From positions 30,881 through 94,880 of the forward strand of contig CANQXG010000004.1 in assembly GCA_947627735.1 (NCBI GenBank): a DNA stretch of 64,000 nucleotides. The letters are read 5' to 3'. Positions 17,933 through 26,215 of the stretch are shown in pieces. A program made the position numbers and the translations under genes. The notes under the pieces were generated by a model, which saw nothing but the letters and a program-made list of their open reading frames with translations, did not search any database and was not told the origin of the DNA. This stretch comes from an uncultured Oscillospiraceae bacterium. GTDB lineage: Bacteria; Bacillota; Clostridia; Oscillospirales; Oscillospiraceae. Positions within the stretch are counted from its first letter, which is position 1, and every line of letters starts with the position of its first letter.

Positions 17933-18811
17933 TTAACGGTCCGTTTGGACGCTGTCGATGTAATCCCGGATCGAACGGGCAAGTTCGATCTGCGGCTCCC
18001 AGCCCGTCGCCTGCCGGATCTTCGTGATATCCGCGCAGAAGCTGATCCTGTCCTCATGATGCTGAAAGCAAGGCTCCTCTTCCAGGCCAAAGGCGCGCAT
18101 GGCCTCTCCGGCGACCGACCAGATGGGCGTCGCGCGGCCTGACCCGATGTTCAAGATCTGCTGCTCCGGATCGCATTCCGCGACGCGGAGGATCGCTTTT
18201 GACAGATCCCGCACATCGATGAAATCGTTCTCGTTGTACGCGGTGCGAAGGGCCGGCTTTTGTCCGTTTTTCAAGCACTTCACCACGTAGGGGATCACAG
18301 AATTAGCCCTCTGATTTGGCCCAATCACATAAAAGGGCCTCACCCAATGGAAGTCCAGCTGTCTTTCGAGGCAATACTGCCTTGCCATCCCCAGCAGCCC
18401 CGTCTTTGCCGCTGTAAAAGCATCCGTGTTCCTTATCGGCCACTCCTCCGGGATCGCTCCCTTGGGATCGAGATACTCAAAGCAGCTTCCCGTGAAGATA
18501 AAGTGTTTGATCCCCGCCCTGTAACCCTCCTCCAGGAGGTTGAAACTGTTTCGCACGCTGTTCCAGCTGTTTTCATAGGAATAGTCCGGTATCCCTATCC
18601 AGGCCAGATGGATGCAGCAATCGATCTGCTTTGCCTGCAACACGCTGTTCAGGTGGGCGGGGTCCCCAAGGTCGCACTGCAGATACTCGTCACATTTTGA
18701 TGCCGGCTCTCTCCTGCTGCCCAGCGCGTAAACAAAATGTCCGGCCCGCGCTGCGTCGGCGCACACATTTTTCCCGATAAAGCCGTTTGCGCCCGTTATC
18801 AGTAGCCTCAT
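17933..18811 (-). CDS. NAD(P)-dependent SDR epimerase/reductase
   Basis: ITGANGFIGKNVC Rossmann motif; FTAAK in place of YxxxK. Confidence 0.78.
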   Translation of the reverse strand: MRLLITGANGFIGKNVCADAARAGHFVYALGSRREPASKCDEYLQCDLGDPAHLNSVLQAKQIDCCIHLAWIGIPDYSYENSWNSVRNSFNLLEEGYRAGIKHFIFTGSCFEYLDPKGAIPEEWPIRNTDAFTAAKTGLLGMARQYCLERQLDFHWVRPFYVIGPNQRANSVIPYVVKCLKNGQKPALRTAYNENDFIDVRDLSKAILRVAECDPEQQILNIGSGRATPIWSVAGEAMRAFGLEEEPCFQHHEDRISFCADITKIRQATGWEPQIELARSIRDYIDSVQTDR

Positions 18812-18823
18812 TTCAACACTCCT

Positions 18824-20872
18824 TCATTTTGCCGTACTGTCCGGCATTTCCGGCCCGGGAAGCTCCATGGCCATATTCAGGCGTATCTTCCTCGTCCCCA
18901 GCATGCCGCGGCCGTCTATGATGATCTGCGGGTCCGTTGTCTTGAAAAGAAAGTTCCCGTTTCCGAGGCGGACCCCATTGGTCCGATATGGCACGTTCCT
19001 TCCCCGTTCATCCGTGACGGAGCGGACCTTCACAAGACAGCACTGGCTGCACAGGACCGTCCTCACGGTCTTCATCTCCGCGGGAAACTCCAGCTCGACC
19101 TCTACGCCCCTGGACGGGGGCAGGTCGTTCGCCAGGCGGTAAACGACTTCGTTCGCCGCGCCCTGGCCGCGGCTTTTGCTGATATGTACGGGCTGGCATA
19201 CAAGGGCCTTATGCCCGACGGCAGGATACTGATCGATGCGTTTTCCCGAATAGCCAAACCGCGCAAACGACCGCTCCATTTTCAAAAAGACCGTCCGCAG
19301 CTCTTCGTCTATCCCATAGCGCTCATAGAGAAACCCGGCGTCGTCCTCGGAGAACTGGAACTGATACATGATGCCCCGCCAGAGGATGAACAGAATCGGG
19401 ACGCTGAAAGGGAGCGTCCACTCGTAATCGATCACGTGCCAGCGCCCGTCCTCCGTCACGATGATGTTCTGGGGGATCATGTCCACATTGCTCACCGCGG
19501 GCGCGCGGAGGGAAAGAAGCCGCGGATCGGCGGCGCCGAAGGTCTCCCGGAAATCCCGCGTCGGCACGAAATACTGCGCCTTCTCGGAGAGGATATCCAG
19601 CAGTCTGTCGTACTCTGCCATTACCCGCCCATAGTCCTTGGCCACGAGGCAGTCGTTTATGACCGACGACAGATTCCTCCCTTCCAGATATTCAAACTCG
19701 ACCCCGTCCCCCCGCATGGCGCAGCGGTCGAAGCTGACTCCACACTCCCCATAGGCGGCGGTCAGACGCCGGTAGCTCTCGCAGATGTTCGCCGCATGCT
19801 GTCTGCCGTACCAGGAGCGGGGCGTCTTCCGGACGAGCCGCTGCCCGTCCCTGGAGAGGATGCTGGTGCGCATGTCATATATTGGCCGCCGGCCGGGATT
19901 GAATCGCACGTATTGGATCGGGTCCAGCTCGCTGTCGGGACCGGGCCGGACGGAGGCGACGACCAGATAAGAGTTTGTAAACTCGCTGAACGTCCCGTCC
20001 TCGGCCATGGTGTAGAACGCCTCTTTCTCCGCGCCCTCGTTCAGCAGATTTTCCCGGTCGTATTCCCACGTATAGCAGTGACTTGCCAGCTCTCCTCTGC
20101 GAGGCGCGTAATCGTCGGAGTAAAGATTCTGCATGAACCTGTATTCCGGCAGAGGGTAAAAGAACTTGCTGCGGCCGAATCCGGCGGCGCTCATATAGTC
20201 CTTCAGCTCACGCAGGCTGAAATACCGATGCTGGGGCATGGACGTGACGCCGGTCAGAGAGGCGCCGCCATGCTCCTCCCCCAATATCCTGCTGCCGTTA
20301 AAGGATTTGAACCCGTACTTGTTGTCCGCGGCCAGGACGACCCTGCCCCTGTCTGACAGGCGCTCCCGTGCCCAGGCCAGCATGTCCCTCTGGGGGTCGT
20401 CGCTTTGAGGAAAGTAAAGCGCCGCCTCGGAGAATGCCTCCGCCATCACGATGTAATCAAACTTCCGGTCCTCCAGCTGTGCCTCCAGACCGCTGAGGCC
20501 GCTGTAGGCGCAGTAGGTGATATTCGTATGGTCCTTGTTCCGCACAGTGCTGATATATGTCCTGACCAGGTCAAGATCAAAACAGCACACATGGCCCGCC
20601 TTGGCGGCCAGCGCCCCGGTGAGCTGACCGTAATCCGACCCCAGCTCCAGGACACTGTCGTCCTTCCGTATAGGCAGCCAATCCACGCAGTTCTTTCTCA
20701 GCTTCGACAGCACGGCGGTGTATTCCGGGAGCAGCTCCGCCGCGGAAACGGTCCTGTAATTGCTGTCATCCAATATCTCCAGCACGGCTGCGTCGAACCC
20801 GGTCAGCTCGGTGTTGCCGTCGGGGACGATATCGGTACATATCCCCCCGACAGGCAGTTCTGAAACAAACAT
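18824..20872 (-). CDS. SAM methyltransferase fused to APH/kinase-like domain
   Basis: N-terminal VLELGSDYGQLTGALAAKAGHVCCFDLD; later VDMIPQNIIVTEDGRWHVIDYEW kinase-like catalytic pattern. Confidence 0.75.
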   Translation of the reverse strand: MFVSELPVGGICTDIVPDGNTELTGFDAAVLEILDDSNYRTVSAAELLPEYTAVLSKLRKNCVDWLPIRKDDSVLELGSDYGQLTGALAAKAGHVCCFDLDLVRTYISTVRNKDHTNITYCAYSGLSGLEAQLEDRKFDYIVMAEAFSEAALYFPQSDDPQRDMLAWARERLSDRGRVVLAADNKYGFKSFNGSRILGEEHGGASLTGVTSMPQHRYFSLRELKDYMSAAGFGRSKFFYPLPEYRFMQNLYSDDYAPRRGELASHCYTWEYDRENLLNEGAEKEAFYTMAEDGTFSEFTNSYLVVASVRPGPDSELDPIQYVRFNPGRRPIYDMRTSILSRDGQRLVRKTPRSWYGRQHAANICESYRRLTAAYGECGVSFDRCAMRGDGVEFEYLEGRNLSSVINDCLVAKDYGRVMAEYDRLLDILSEKAQYFVPTRDFRETFGAADPRLLSLRAPAVSNVDMIPQNIIVTEDGRWHVIDYEWTLPFSVPILFILWRGIMYQFQFSEDDAGFLYERYGIDEELRTVFLKMERSFARFGYSGKRIDQYPAVGHKALVCQPVHISKSRGQGAANEVVYRLANDLPPSRGVEVELEFPAEMKTVRTVLCSQCCLVKVRSVTDERGRNVPYRTNGVRLGNGNFLFKTTDPQIIIDGRGMLGTRKIRLNMAMELPGPEMPDSTAK

Positions 20873-20883
20873 GACTTATGCCC

Positions 20884-22929
20884 TCACATCCTCACGATCT
20901 TCCGCACGAACCGTCCTATGGGCCGCGGCGCCCGCTCGCTCGCCCACAGGAACAGCGCCCCCCTTACGCCCACATCGTTTGAAACCGTGGCGTCCGCGGG
21001 GACCTTCAGCACCCGCCTCAGGCCGCGGGAAAGCCCTTGGGGCAGCTTCTTGTCCGCATACAGCAGCAGCGAATGGCGCAGCTGGTATTTCTGATACGAC
21101 ATACACGGGCCGCTCACAGGACCGGGGCGCGAGCGCCTGAACTCGGCCACCGCGCCTCGAAGTGACCGGATCAGCGCCGCGTGGGTGCTGAACTGCACCC
21201 GGGGCATCCCCCGCAGGGCGTCCAAGGTGTCCCAGTGCATCGTCCTGAAATTGGTCAGCTCGCTGGCGGCATACTGTGGGTTGAGCACATACTCCGAGTA
21301 ATAGCCGTTGTACTGGGCCACGTACGGAAGCAATCTCTCCAAGGCATGGCCCAGTGTTCCATCCCCCGCCGCCGGCTCTCTGGGGAAATCCTGGTAGGTC
21401 CATTCATGCATAAAGAGCGTTTTCAGCGCGTCCGTCCGCGCCCAAAAAAACGTGCCAGTAGAAAAAGCCCCCTTTTTCTTATCCATCGGGACCGTCATCC
21501 CCAGCGAATAGGCTACTTCGACCGATTTCTCGTAACAAAGCGTCCAGGTGTTCAGCCAGCCCAAAAAATACGACCCGTGGTAGACGACGGGCGGCACCTG
21601 CATCCCCAGGCATGGGTGCTCCTCGAACCGGTTGAGGATGTTGCTCACGTACCCCGGGCTGAAGAGCGTGTTCTCCCACAGCAGGTCCCGGAAGGACGGA
21701 CCGACGGCCGTATTCTCCTTCTGGGAAGATTTCTTGTCGTGGACAAAGCAGACATACTCATACTGCATGAGGTAGTCATGGCACCCCACCAGCAACGCGC
21801 TGATATCCCTGCCTCTCTGCTCCACCTTGACGAAGATCAGGCGGTTTTTCAGGGCTTTACCGAATTTTTCGCGGAGCGTTTCGATCTGTCCGTCGTCCCG
21901 GTTCGTGAGGATGATATCCACCTCCGGCGGCAGATTCCGCAGGAATCGCAGATCATAGTCGAACAGCTCGGGATAGCTGGTGTGGAGGACCAGAGCGATC
22001 TTCTTCCCCTGATAGAGCTTCTTTCCCCCGTAAACATCCACGTCCGGCACGATGGCCGTCAGGTTGAGGCTTTGGTGGATGTCGTTCAGGTCATACTTGC
22101 GCAGGAGGTATTTGTAGATCAGGGATGTGTCATAGTCCGTCTCCCGCTCCACATACTCCATGGTCTTCTTCAGGTCGTTGCCGTAGTTATACCGCAGCGT
22201 CTCGGACTTGGGCGTGATAAAAGCCTTGCGCTTCAGGACCGGGAACCGGCGGTTCGCCACCATCTCATAGATGTTGAAGGTATGGTTGGAGATATTCTTC
22301 GTTATGTCCTCAGACTCCAGATCCGCCGTGTCGGAATAGACCCCCAGCCGGAAACCGGCGTCCTCGAACCTCTTCGTAAAGGCGGGGCCGAAGTTTGCCG
22401 CTGCCTCGGAAACGTTCTTATACTCCTGCAGGGTGCTCCAGAACTCCTGGAACACCTGTGAGACCATGAGTCTTTTCCTGAACGCCACAAAATAGGTCTG
22501 AAGATACCTGTACCGGTGGTCGTAGGGCGATGACACATTGGGTATGTTCGGTACGGCGCCGTGGGCCGAAAGGCCCCAGAAATCCACCTCCGTGCGGCTG
22601 TCCATCTCGTCAAAGACCTCTTTGAACGGATAGAGCGGACCGAAAAAGGAGTCGTTGAAAAGCACCAGCTCGTCATACTTTTCCAGCTCATTCAACCCCA
22701 GCAGGAACAGCCCGCTCTTAAAGCCGCTTATGTCAAAGCCCACGTCCGGCCGCACCGAGATCTCCTGGGAATATTTTGAAAGTACCCGGCGGCCCTCCTC
22801 CGACAGGCACCCGTTGCAGACGATGATAAGCCTGTCCAGGTTCTGGCTCATATCGTCCAGGAGATACTCGACATACTTGTCCACATATCCCTCGTCGTCA
22901 AAAAAGGCAAATATCCCTGCTCTTCTCAT
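20884..22929 (-). CDS. rhamnan synthesis protein F (RgpF) family glycosyltransferase
   Basis: IFAFFDDEGYVDKYVEYLLDDMSQNLDRLIIVCNG...DVGFDISGFKSGLFLLGL...VLFNDSFFGPLYP. Confidence 0.9.
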   Translation of the reverse strand: MRRAGIFAFFDDEGYVDKYVEYLLDDMSQNLDRLIIVCNGCLSEEGRRVLSKYSQEISVRPDVGFDISGFKSGLFLLGLNELEKYDELVLFNDSFFGPLYPFKEVFDEMDSRTEVDFWGLSAHGAVPNIPNVSSPYDHRYRYLQTYFVAFRKRLMVSQVFQEFWSTLQEYKNVSEAAANFGPAFTKRFEDAGFRLGVYSDTADLESEDITKNISNHTFNIYEMVANRRFPVLKRKAFITPKSETLRYNYGNDLKKTMEYVERETDYDTSLIYKYLLRKYDLNDIHQSLNLTAIVPDVDVYGGKKLYQGKKIALVLHTSYPELFDYDLRFLRNLPPEVDIILTNRDDGQIETLREKFGKALKNRLIFVKVEQRGRDISALLVGCHDYLMQYEYVCFVHDKKSSQKENTAVGPSFRDLLWENTLFSPGYVSNILNRFEEHPCLGMQVPPVVYHGSYFLGWLNTWTLCYEKSVEVAYSLGMTVPMDKKKGAFSTGTFFWARTDALKTLFMHEWTYQDFPREPAAGDGTLGHALERLLPYVAQYNGYYSEYVLNPQYAASELTNFRTMHWDTLDALRGMPRVQFSTHAALIRSLRGAVAEFRRSRPGPVSGPCMSYQKYQLRHSLLLYADKKLPQGLSRGLRRVLKVPADATVSNDVGVRGALFLWASERAPRPIGRFVRKIVRM

Positions 22930-23016
22930 CTTCTAAGTTGACCTTTCTGCCGCCCCGCCGCCATAGGCGCGGGGGTTATGATGATCCTTCTTTTCGCGCG
23001 ACCGTCCGCCGCGTGC

Positions 23017-23868
23017 TCAGCGCCGGTCGTCTGCCTCTATGTACCTGCGCAGTGCGTCATGCCAATCGGGCAGTCGGCGGAATCCGGCCTCGTCCAGACT
23101 TTTCTTGCTCAGCCGGGAGTTCAGCGGACGCGCTGCCTTCGCGGGATACTCGGCCGTTGCGATCGGGTCCACTCTGACGCGCTTCCCCGCCAGCCGGAAT
23201 ATCTCCCGGGCAAACTCCGCCCAGGAGCATACGCCCTCGTTGGTGGCGTGATATACGCCGTATTTGTCCGTTGTGACCATGTCACACAGAAGCGGCGCCA
23301 GGTCCGCCGTATAGGTGGGGCTGCCGATCTGGTCGGATACCACCCGCACCTCGTCCCGGTCCCCTGCCAGGCGGAGCATCGTCCTGACGAAATTGCCGCC
23401 ATTGGCGCCGAATACCCAGGAAGTGCGGACGATGAAATAACGGTCCAGCAGCTCTTTGACCGCCCGCTCCCCGCCCAGCTTTGTGGTCCCGTACACATTG
23501 ACCGGTCCGGTGGGGTCGTCCGGCTCATAGGGCATCTCCCCCGTCCCGGGAAACACATAGTCCGTGGAGAGATACAGCATTTTCGCCCCCGTTTCCCGGC
23601 AGGCCCGGGCGATGTTCCCCGTCCCGTCCACATTGACCGCCCGGCACTTTTCCGCCTCCTCCTCCGCCCGGTCCACCTTCGTGTAGGCCGCGCAGTGGAT
23701 CACGGCGTCAGGACGGTAGCGCCGCACCGCCTCCATCACGGCTGCGGCATCGGTGACATCCAGCTCCGCGGACGACGTGCCCATATGCTCTATGCCGCGC
23801 CGGCCAAGCTCTCCGCACACGTCATATCCCAGCTGTCCGCCAAAGCCTGTAACAAACACTTTCATCAT
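23017..23868 (-). CDS. rmlD: dTDP-4-dehydrorhamnose reductase
   Basis: MMKVFVTGFGGQLGYDVCGELGRRG...YLSTDYVFPG...NVYGTTKLGGE. Confidence 0.93.
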   Translation of the reverse strand: MMKVFVTGFGGQLGYDVCGELGRRGIEHMGTSSAELDVTDAAAVMEAVRRYRPDAVIHCAAYTKVDRAEEEAEKCRAVNVDGTGNIARACRETGAKMLYLSTDYVFPGTGEMPYEPDDPTGPVNVYGTTKLGGERAVKELLDRYFIVRTSWVFGANGGNFVRTMLRLAGDRDEVRVVSDQIGSPTYTADLAPLLCDMVTTDKYGVYHATNEGVCSWAEFAREIFRLAGKRVRVDPIATAEYPAKAARPLNSRLSKKSLDEAGFRRLPDWHDALRRYIEADDRR

Positions 23869-23875
23869 AAGACCG

Positions 23876-24841
23876 TCATATCAGATTCTTTTTGCCGGCC
23901 CACAGCAGCAGCTGAAACACAGGCTCCGGCACCCATCCGGCAAGCACCTCGAATACCGACGGCAGCGGACTGAACCGCCGGTACTTCCACACGGCCCTCT
24001 TGCCGCCCCGATGGGACCAGTTGTCCCTTCTGGCACCGGCCCAGGAAACAGCCTCGTCCAGCTCCGGCAAGTCCGGGAGATTCTCCCGCAGCCAAAGGAG
24101 CCGGTCGAACATAGCGTCTATCCTGACCTTCCCATAGCTGGCCTTGTCCTGTACGCCCGCCAAGAGGCCCGTCTGGTTCCCGCCGTGGATGCGGTAGCGT
24201 ATCAATTTATCCGGCAGGGAGATGATCTTCCCCTTTGTCGCCGCGTACAGCGCCAGATAGTGGTCATGGACCATGTAAGGGCAAAAGGGCATGGCCGCTT
24301 TGGCCGTTTCCGCCCGGAGCAGCATCGTACAGCCGGTAACGAAGTTGCTTATGAGAAGTTCCCTTGCCAGCCCCTCCCCGGAGCGGAACACATGGTGCCG
24401 GCGCACCTTTGTGATGCTGTCCGCCGTCTGGCGCCCGTTTCCGTCTATGATGACCATATCCGAACACACCAGCTCCGCGCGCTGCGCCTCTATGGTTTCC
24501 TGCAAAACCGCCAGCTTCTCCGGCAGCCAGATGTCGTCCTGATCGCAGTAGGCAAAATATTCGCCTTCAGCCTCCGCCGTCAAAAGCGCGAAGGTGCCGT
24601 TGGAACCCAGGTTCTTCTCGTTGCGCCGTATCTCATAGGGGAAGGAGCGGATATGCTTTTTCACCAGCGCCTGTGTCGCTTCAAAGGGCGCCGTGGGCGA
24701 GCAGTCGTCCCGTATGTACAGCCGCAGATTGGGATAGCTCTGCTCCTCCAGGGACTTGAGCTGCTCCTCCAGCCAGTCCATGCGCGGCTCATATACCGCC
24801 ATGAGGATGGCGATGAGCGGCCTATTTGCTTTCTTCACCAC
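23876..24841 (-). CDS. glycosyltransferase family 2 (rhamnosyltransferase-like)
   Basis: IAILMAVYEPRMDWLEEQLKSLEEQSYPNLRLYIRDD...YFAYCDQDDIWLPEKL. Confidence 0.92.
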   Translation of the reverse strand: MVKKANRPLIAILMAVYEPRMDWLEEQLKSLEEQSYPNLRLYIRDDCSPTAPFEATQALVKKHIRSFPYEIRRNEKNLGSNGTFALLTAEAEGEYFAYCDQDDIWLPEKLAVLQETIEAQRAELVCSDMVIIDGNGRQTADSITKVRRHHVFRSGEGLARELLISNFVTGCTMLLRAETAKAAMPFCPYMVHDHYLALYAATKGKIISLPDKLIRYRIHGGNQTGLLAGVQDKASYGKVRIDAMFDRLLWLRENLPDLPELDEAVSWAGARRDNWSHRGGKRAVWKYRRFSPLPSVFEVLAGWVPEPVFQLLLWAGKKNLI

Positions 24842-25389
24842 GTTTCAAAGCCCGTCACCGCGTCCTTCAGGAAGGGCGCTTTTTTGTCCTTTTCCGACAG
24901 GATAGGCATCTCTATCCCCCATTCCACGCCGATCTCCGGGTCGTTCCAGCGTATGCCCCCATCCGCCTCCGGGGCATAGGGGTTGTCCGCCTTATAGAGA
25001 AATTCCACCTCGTCGGTCAGGGTCAGGAACCCATGGCCAAATCCCCGGGGGATCACGACCTGGCGCTTGTTGGCCTCACTCAGCTCCACTGCCGCCCACT
25101 TCTTATAGGTAGGGCTGCTGGGCCGCAGGTCCACCGCCACGTCCAGCACCGCCCCACGGATGCATTGCACCAGCTTTGCCTGGGCCTTGTCCCCCCGTTG
25201 GAAGTGGATGCCCCGCAGGGTCCCCTTCACCGCGGATGCCGAGAGGTTATCCTGGACGAAGTCATAATGGAATCCGCTGGCCTCGAACTCCCTCTTAGAC
25301 CAGCTCTCCATGAAAAAACCCCGATCATCGTAAAATACCCGGGGTTCGAGAATGTATACGCCTGCCAGCGCTGTCTTCGTATATTTCAT
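24835..25389 (-). CDS. rmlC: dTDP-4-dehydrorhamnose 3,5-epimerase
   Basis: YDDRGFFMESW...SASAVKGTLRGIHFQRGDKAQAKLVQ...GFGHGFLTL. Confidence 0.94.
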   Translation of the reverse strand: MKYTKTALAGVYILEPRVFYDDRGFFMESWSKREFEASGFHYDFVQDNLSASAVKGTLRGIHFQRGDKAQAKLVQCIRGAVLDVAVDLRPSSPTYKKWAAVELSEANKRQVVIPRGFGHGFLTLTDEVEFLYKADNPYAPEADGGIRWNDPEIGVEWGIEMPILSEKDKKAPFLKDAVTGFETW

Positions 25390-25503
25390 CGCGATTTCAC
25401 CATGGGCGTGTCCGCCTCATTCAGCTTCCGTCCGCCTGCTCAAGATCAGCCGCGCCACGATCAAAACATGTCTTATGACCGTGCGCACATACAACGTCAT
25501 TAG

Positions 25504-25533
25504 ATTATAGCACATCCTAACTATATATGACAA
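25504..25533 (-). promoter_or_regulatory. SigA-type promoter of island glycan operon
   Basis: TTGTCA-18-TATAAT on minus strand, about 110 nt upstream of rmlC. Confidence 0.75.
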
Positions 25534-25542
25534 GTAACAATA

Positions 25543-25559
25543 AGTGTTATTTCAACACT
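25543..25559. promoter_or_regulatory. operator-like inverted repeat upstream of glycan operon promoter
   Basis: AGTGTT-N5-AACACT. Confidence 0.45.
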
Positions 25560-25590
25560 CTGCGCGTGGCAGGAGCGGTCATCTGCGCAT

Positions 25591-25644
25591 AAAAAAATCC
25601 CCCGTTTCGTGCAGCGGTTTCACACTGCACAAAACGGGGGGATT
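25591..25644 (-). terminator. intrinsic terminator at right end of island
   Basis: Minus strand AAATCCCCCCGTTTTGTGCAG...CTGCACGAAACGGGGGATTTTTTT. Confidence 0.85.
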
Positions 25645-25674
25645 TGCGTCCACGATATGGCCGGGTCATGTTCC

Positions 25675-25720
25675 AGTTGCCCCACTCACACATCACCCCA
25701 CGCGGCGTCGAAGGTGAGGC
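25675..25720. other. attR of serine-recombinase island
   Basis: TTGCCCCACTCACACATCACCCCACGCGGCGTCGAAGG; CCCCA core as in attL. Confidence 0.88.
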
Positions 25721-25895
25721 TCACGGTCTTGTCCTCGCGCTGGACACAGTAGATGGGCAGTTCCTTGGCGGAGGCGGACACGCCCACCACCGCCGGACTG
25801 TTCACCACCCAGAATATGGCGGCCACCGCCAGCACCAGGGCAGCAGGCCCCAGTATCCGGCGGTGTTTCATCAGCATGGTTCGGATCTTTCCCAC
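25696..25895 (-). pseudogene. pdaB: 5' fragment of PdaB-like deacetylase
   Basis: MGKIRTMLMKHRRILGPAALVLAVAAIFWVVNSP...LPIYCVQREDKTVSLTFDAAW, then reads into island and stops after GDV. Confidence 0.92.
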
Positions 25896-25944
25896 ATCAT
25901 ATACCTCCGGGTCGATTTTGGTACATCCTATGTGCCATCCCGGC

Positions 25945-25972
25945 GGATTATGAGGGGCTGTCAGCTATATGC
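25945..25972 (-). promoter_or_regulatory. possible sporulation sigma (SigE/SigG-like) promoter of pdaB-like gene
   Basis: GCATATA-13-CATAATCC on minus strand; partial consensus match. Confidence 0.35.
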
Positions 25973-25975
25973 AAA

Positions 25976-26006
25976 GCGGCCCGGGCGGCAGAGCCGTCCG
26001 GGCCGT
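25976..26006 (-). terminator. hairpin downstream of opp operon
   Basis: ACGGCCCGGACGG-CTCTG-CCGCCCGGGCCGC then TTTGC on minus strand. Confidence 0.5.
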
Positions 26007-26014
26007 TCGTCATT

Positions 26015-26215
26015 TTATATCGCCCCGAAGAGCCACAGGACCAGCAGGCCGAAGCCTACGATCACCAGCACGGCGGGGAGCACCAGCACCAGGTACGCGG
26101 AGAATACCATGGCGAACTTATCCTTCCAGGAAAGATGGGTGTTCTCCATGCCCTCCCGCAGCTGTCGCTCCTTCTCCGGGTCCGGATTCGACCGGAGGCG
26201 GCCCAATACAGACAT
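26015..26215 (-). CDS. 66-aa small membrane protein at end of opp operon
   Basis: MSVLGRLRSNPDPEKERQLREGMENTHLSWKDKFAMVFSAYLVLVLPAVLVIVGFGLLVLWLFGAI; overlaps oppF stop region. Confidence 0.7.
   Translation of the reverse strand: MSVLGRLRSNPDPEKERQLREGMENTHLSWKDKFAMVFSAYLVLVLPAVLVIVGFGLLVLWLFGAI

Larger units (their letters stand above)
2614..25698. mobile_element. 23.1-kb serine-recombinase genomic island inserted in pdaB-like gene, carrying surface-glycan biosynthesis and export operon
   Basis: Exact in-frame reconstruction of the interrupted gene at shared CCCCA; palindromic joined ends; complete large serine recombinase inside. Confidence 0.92.
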
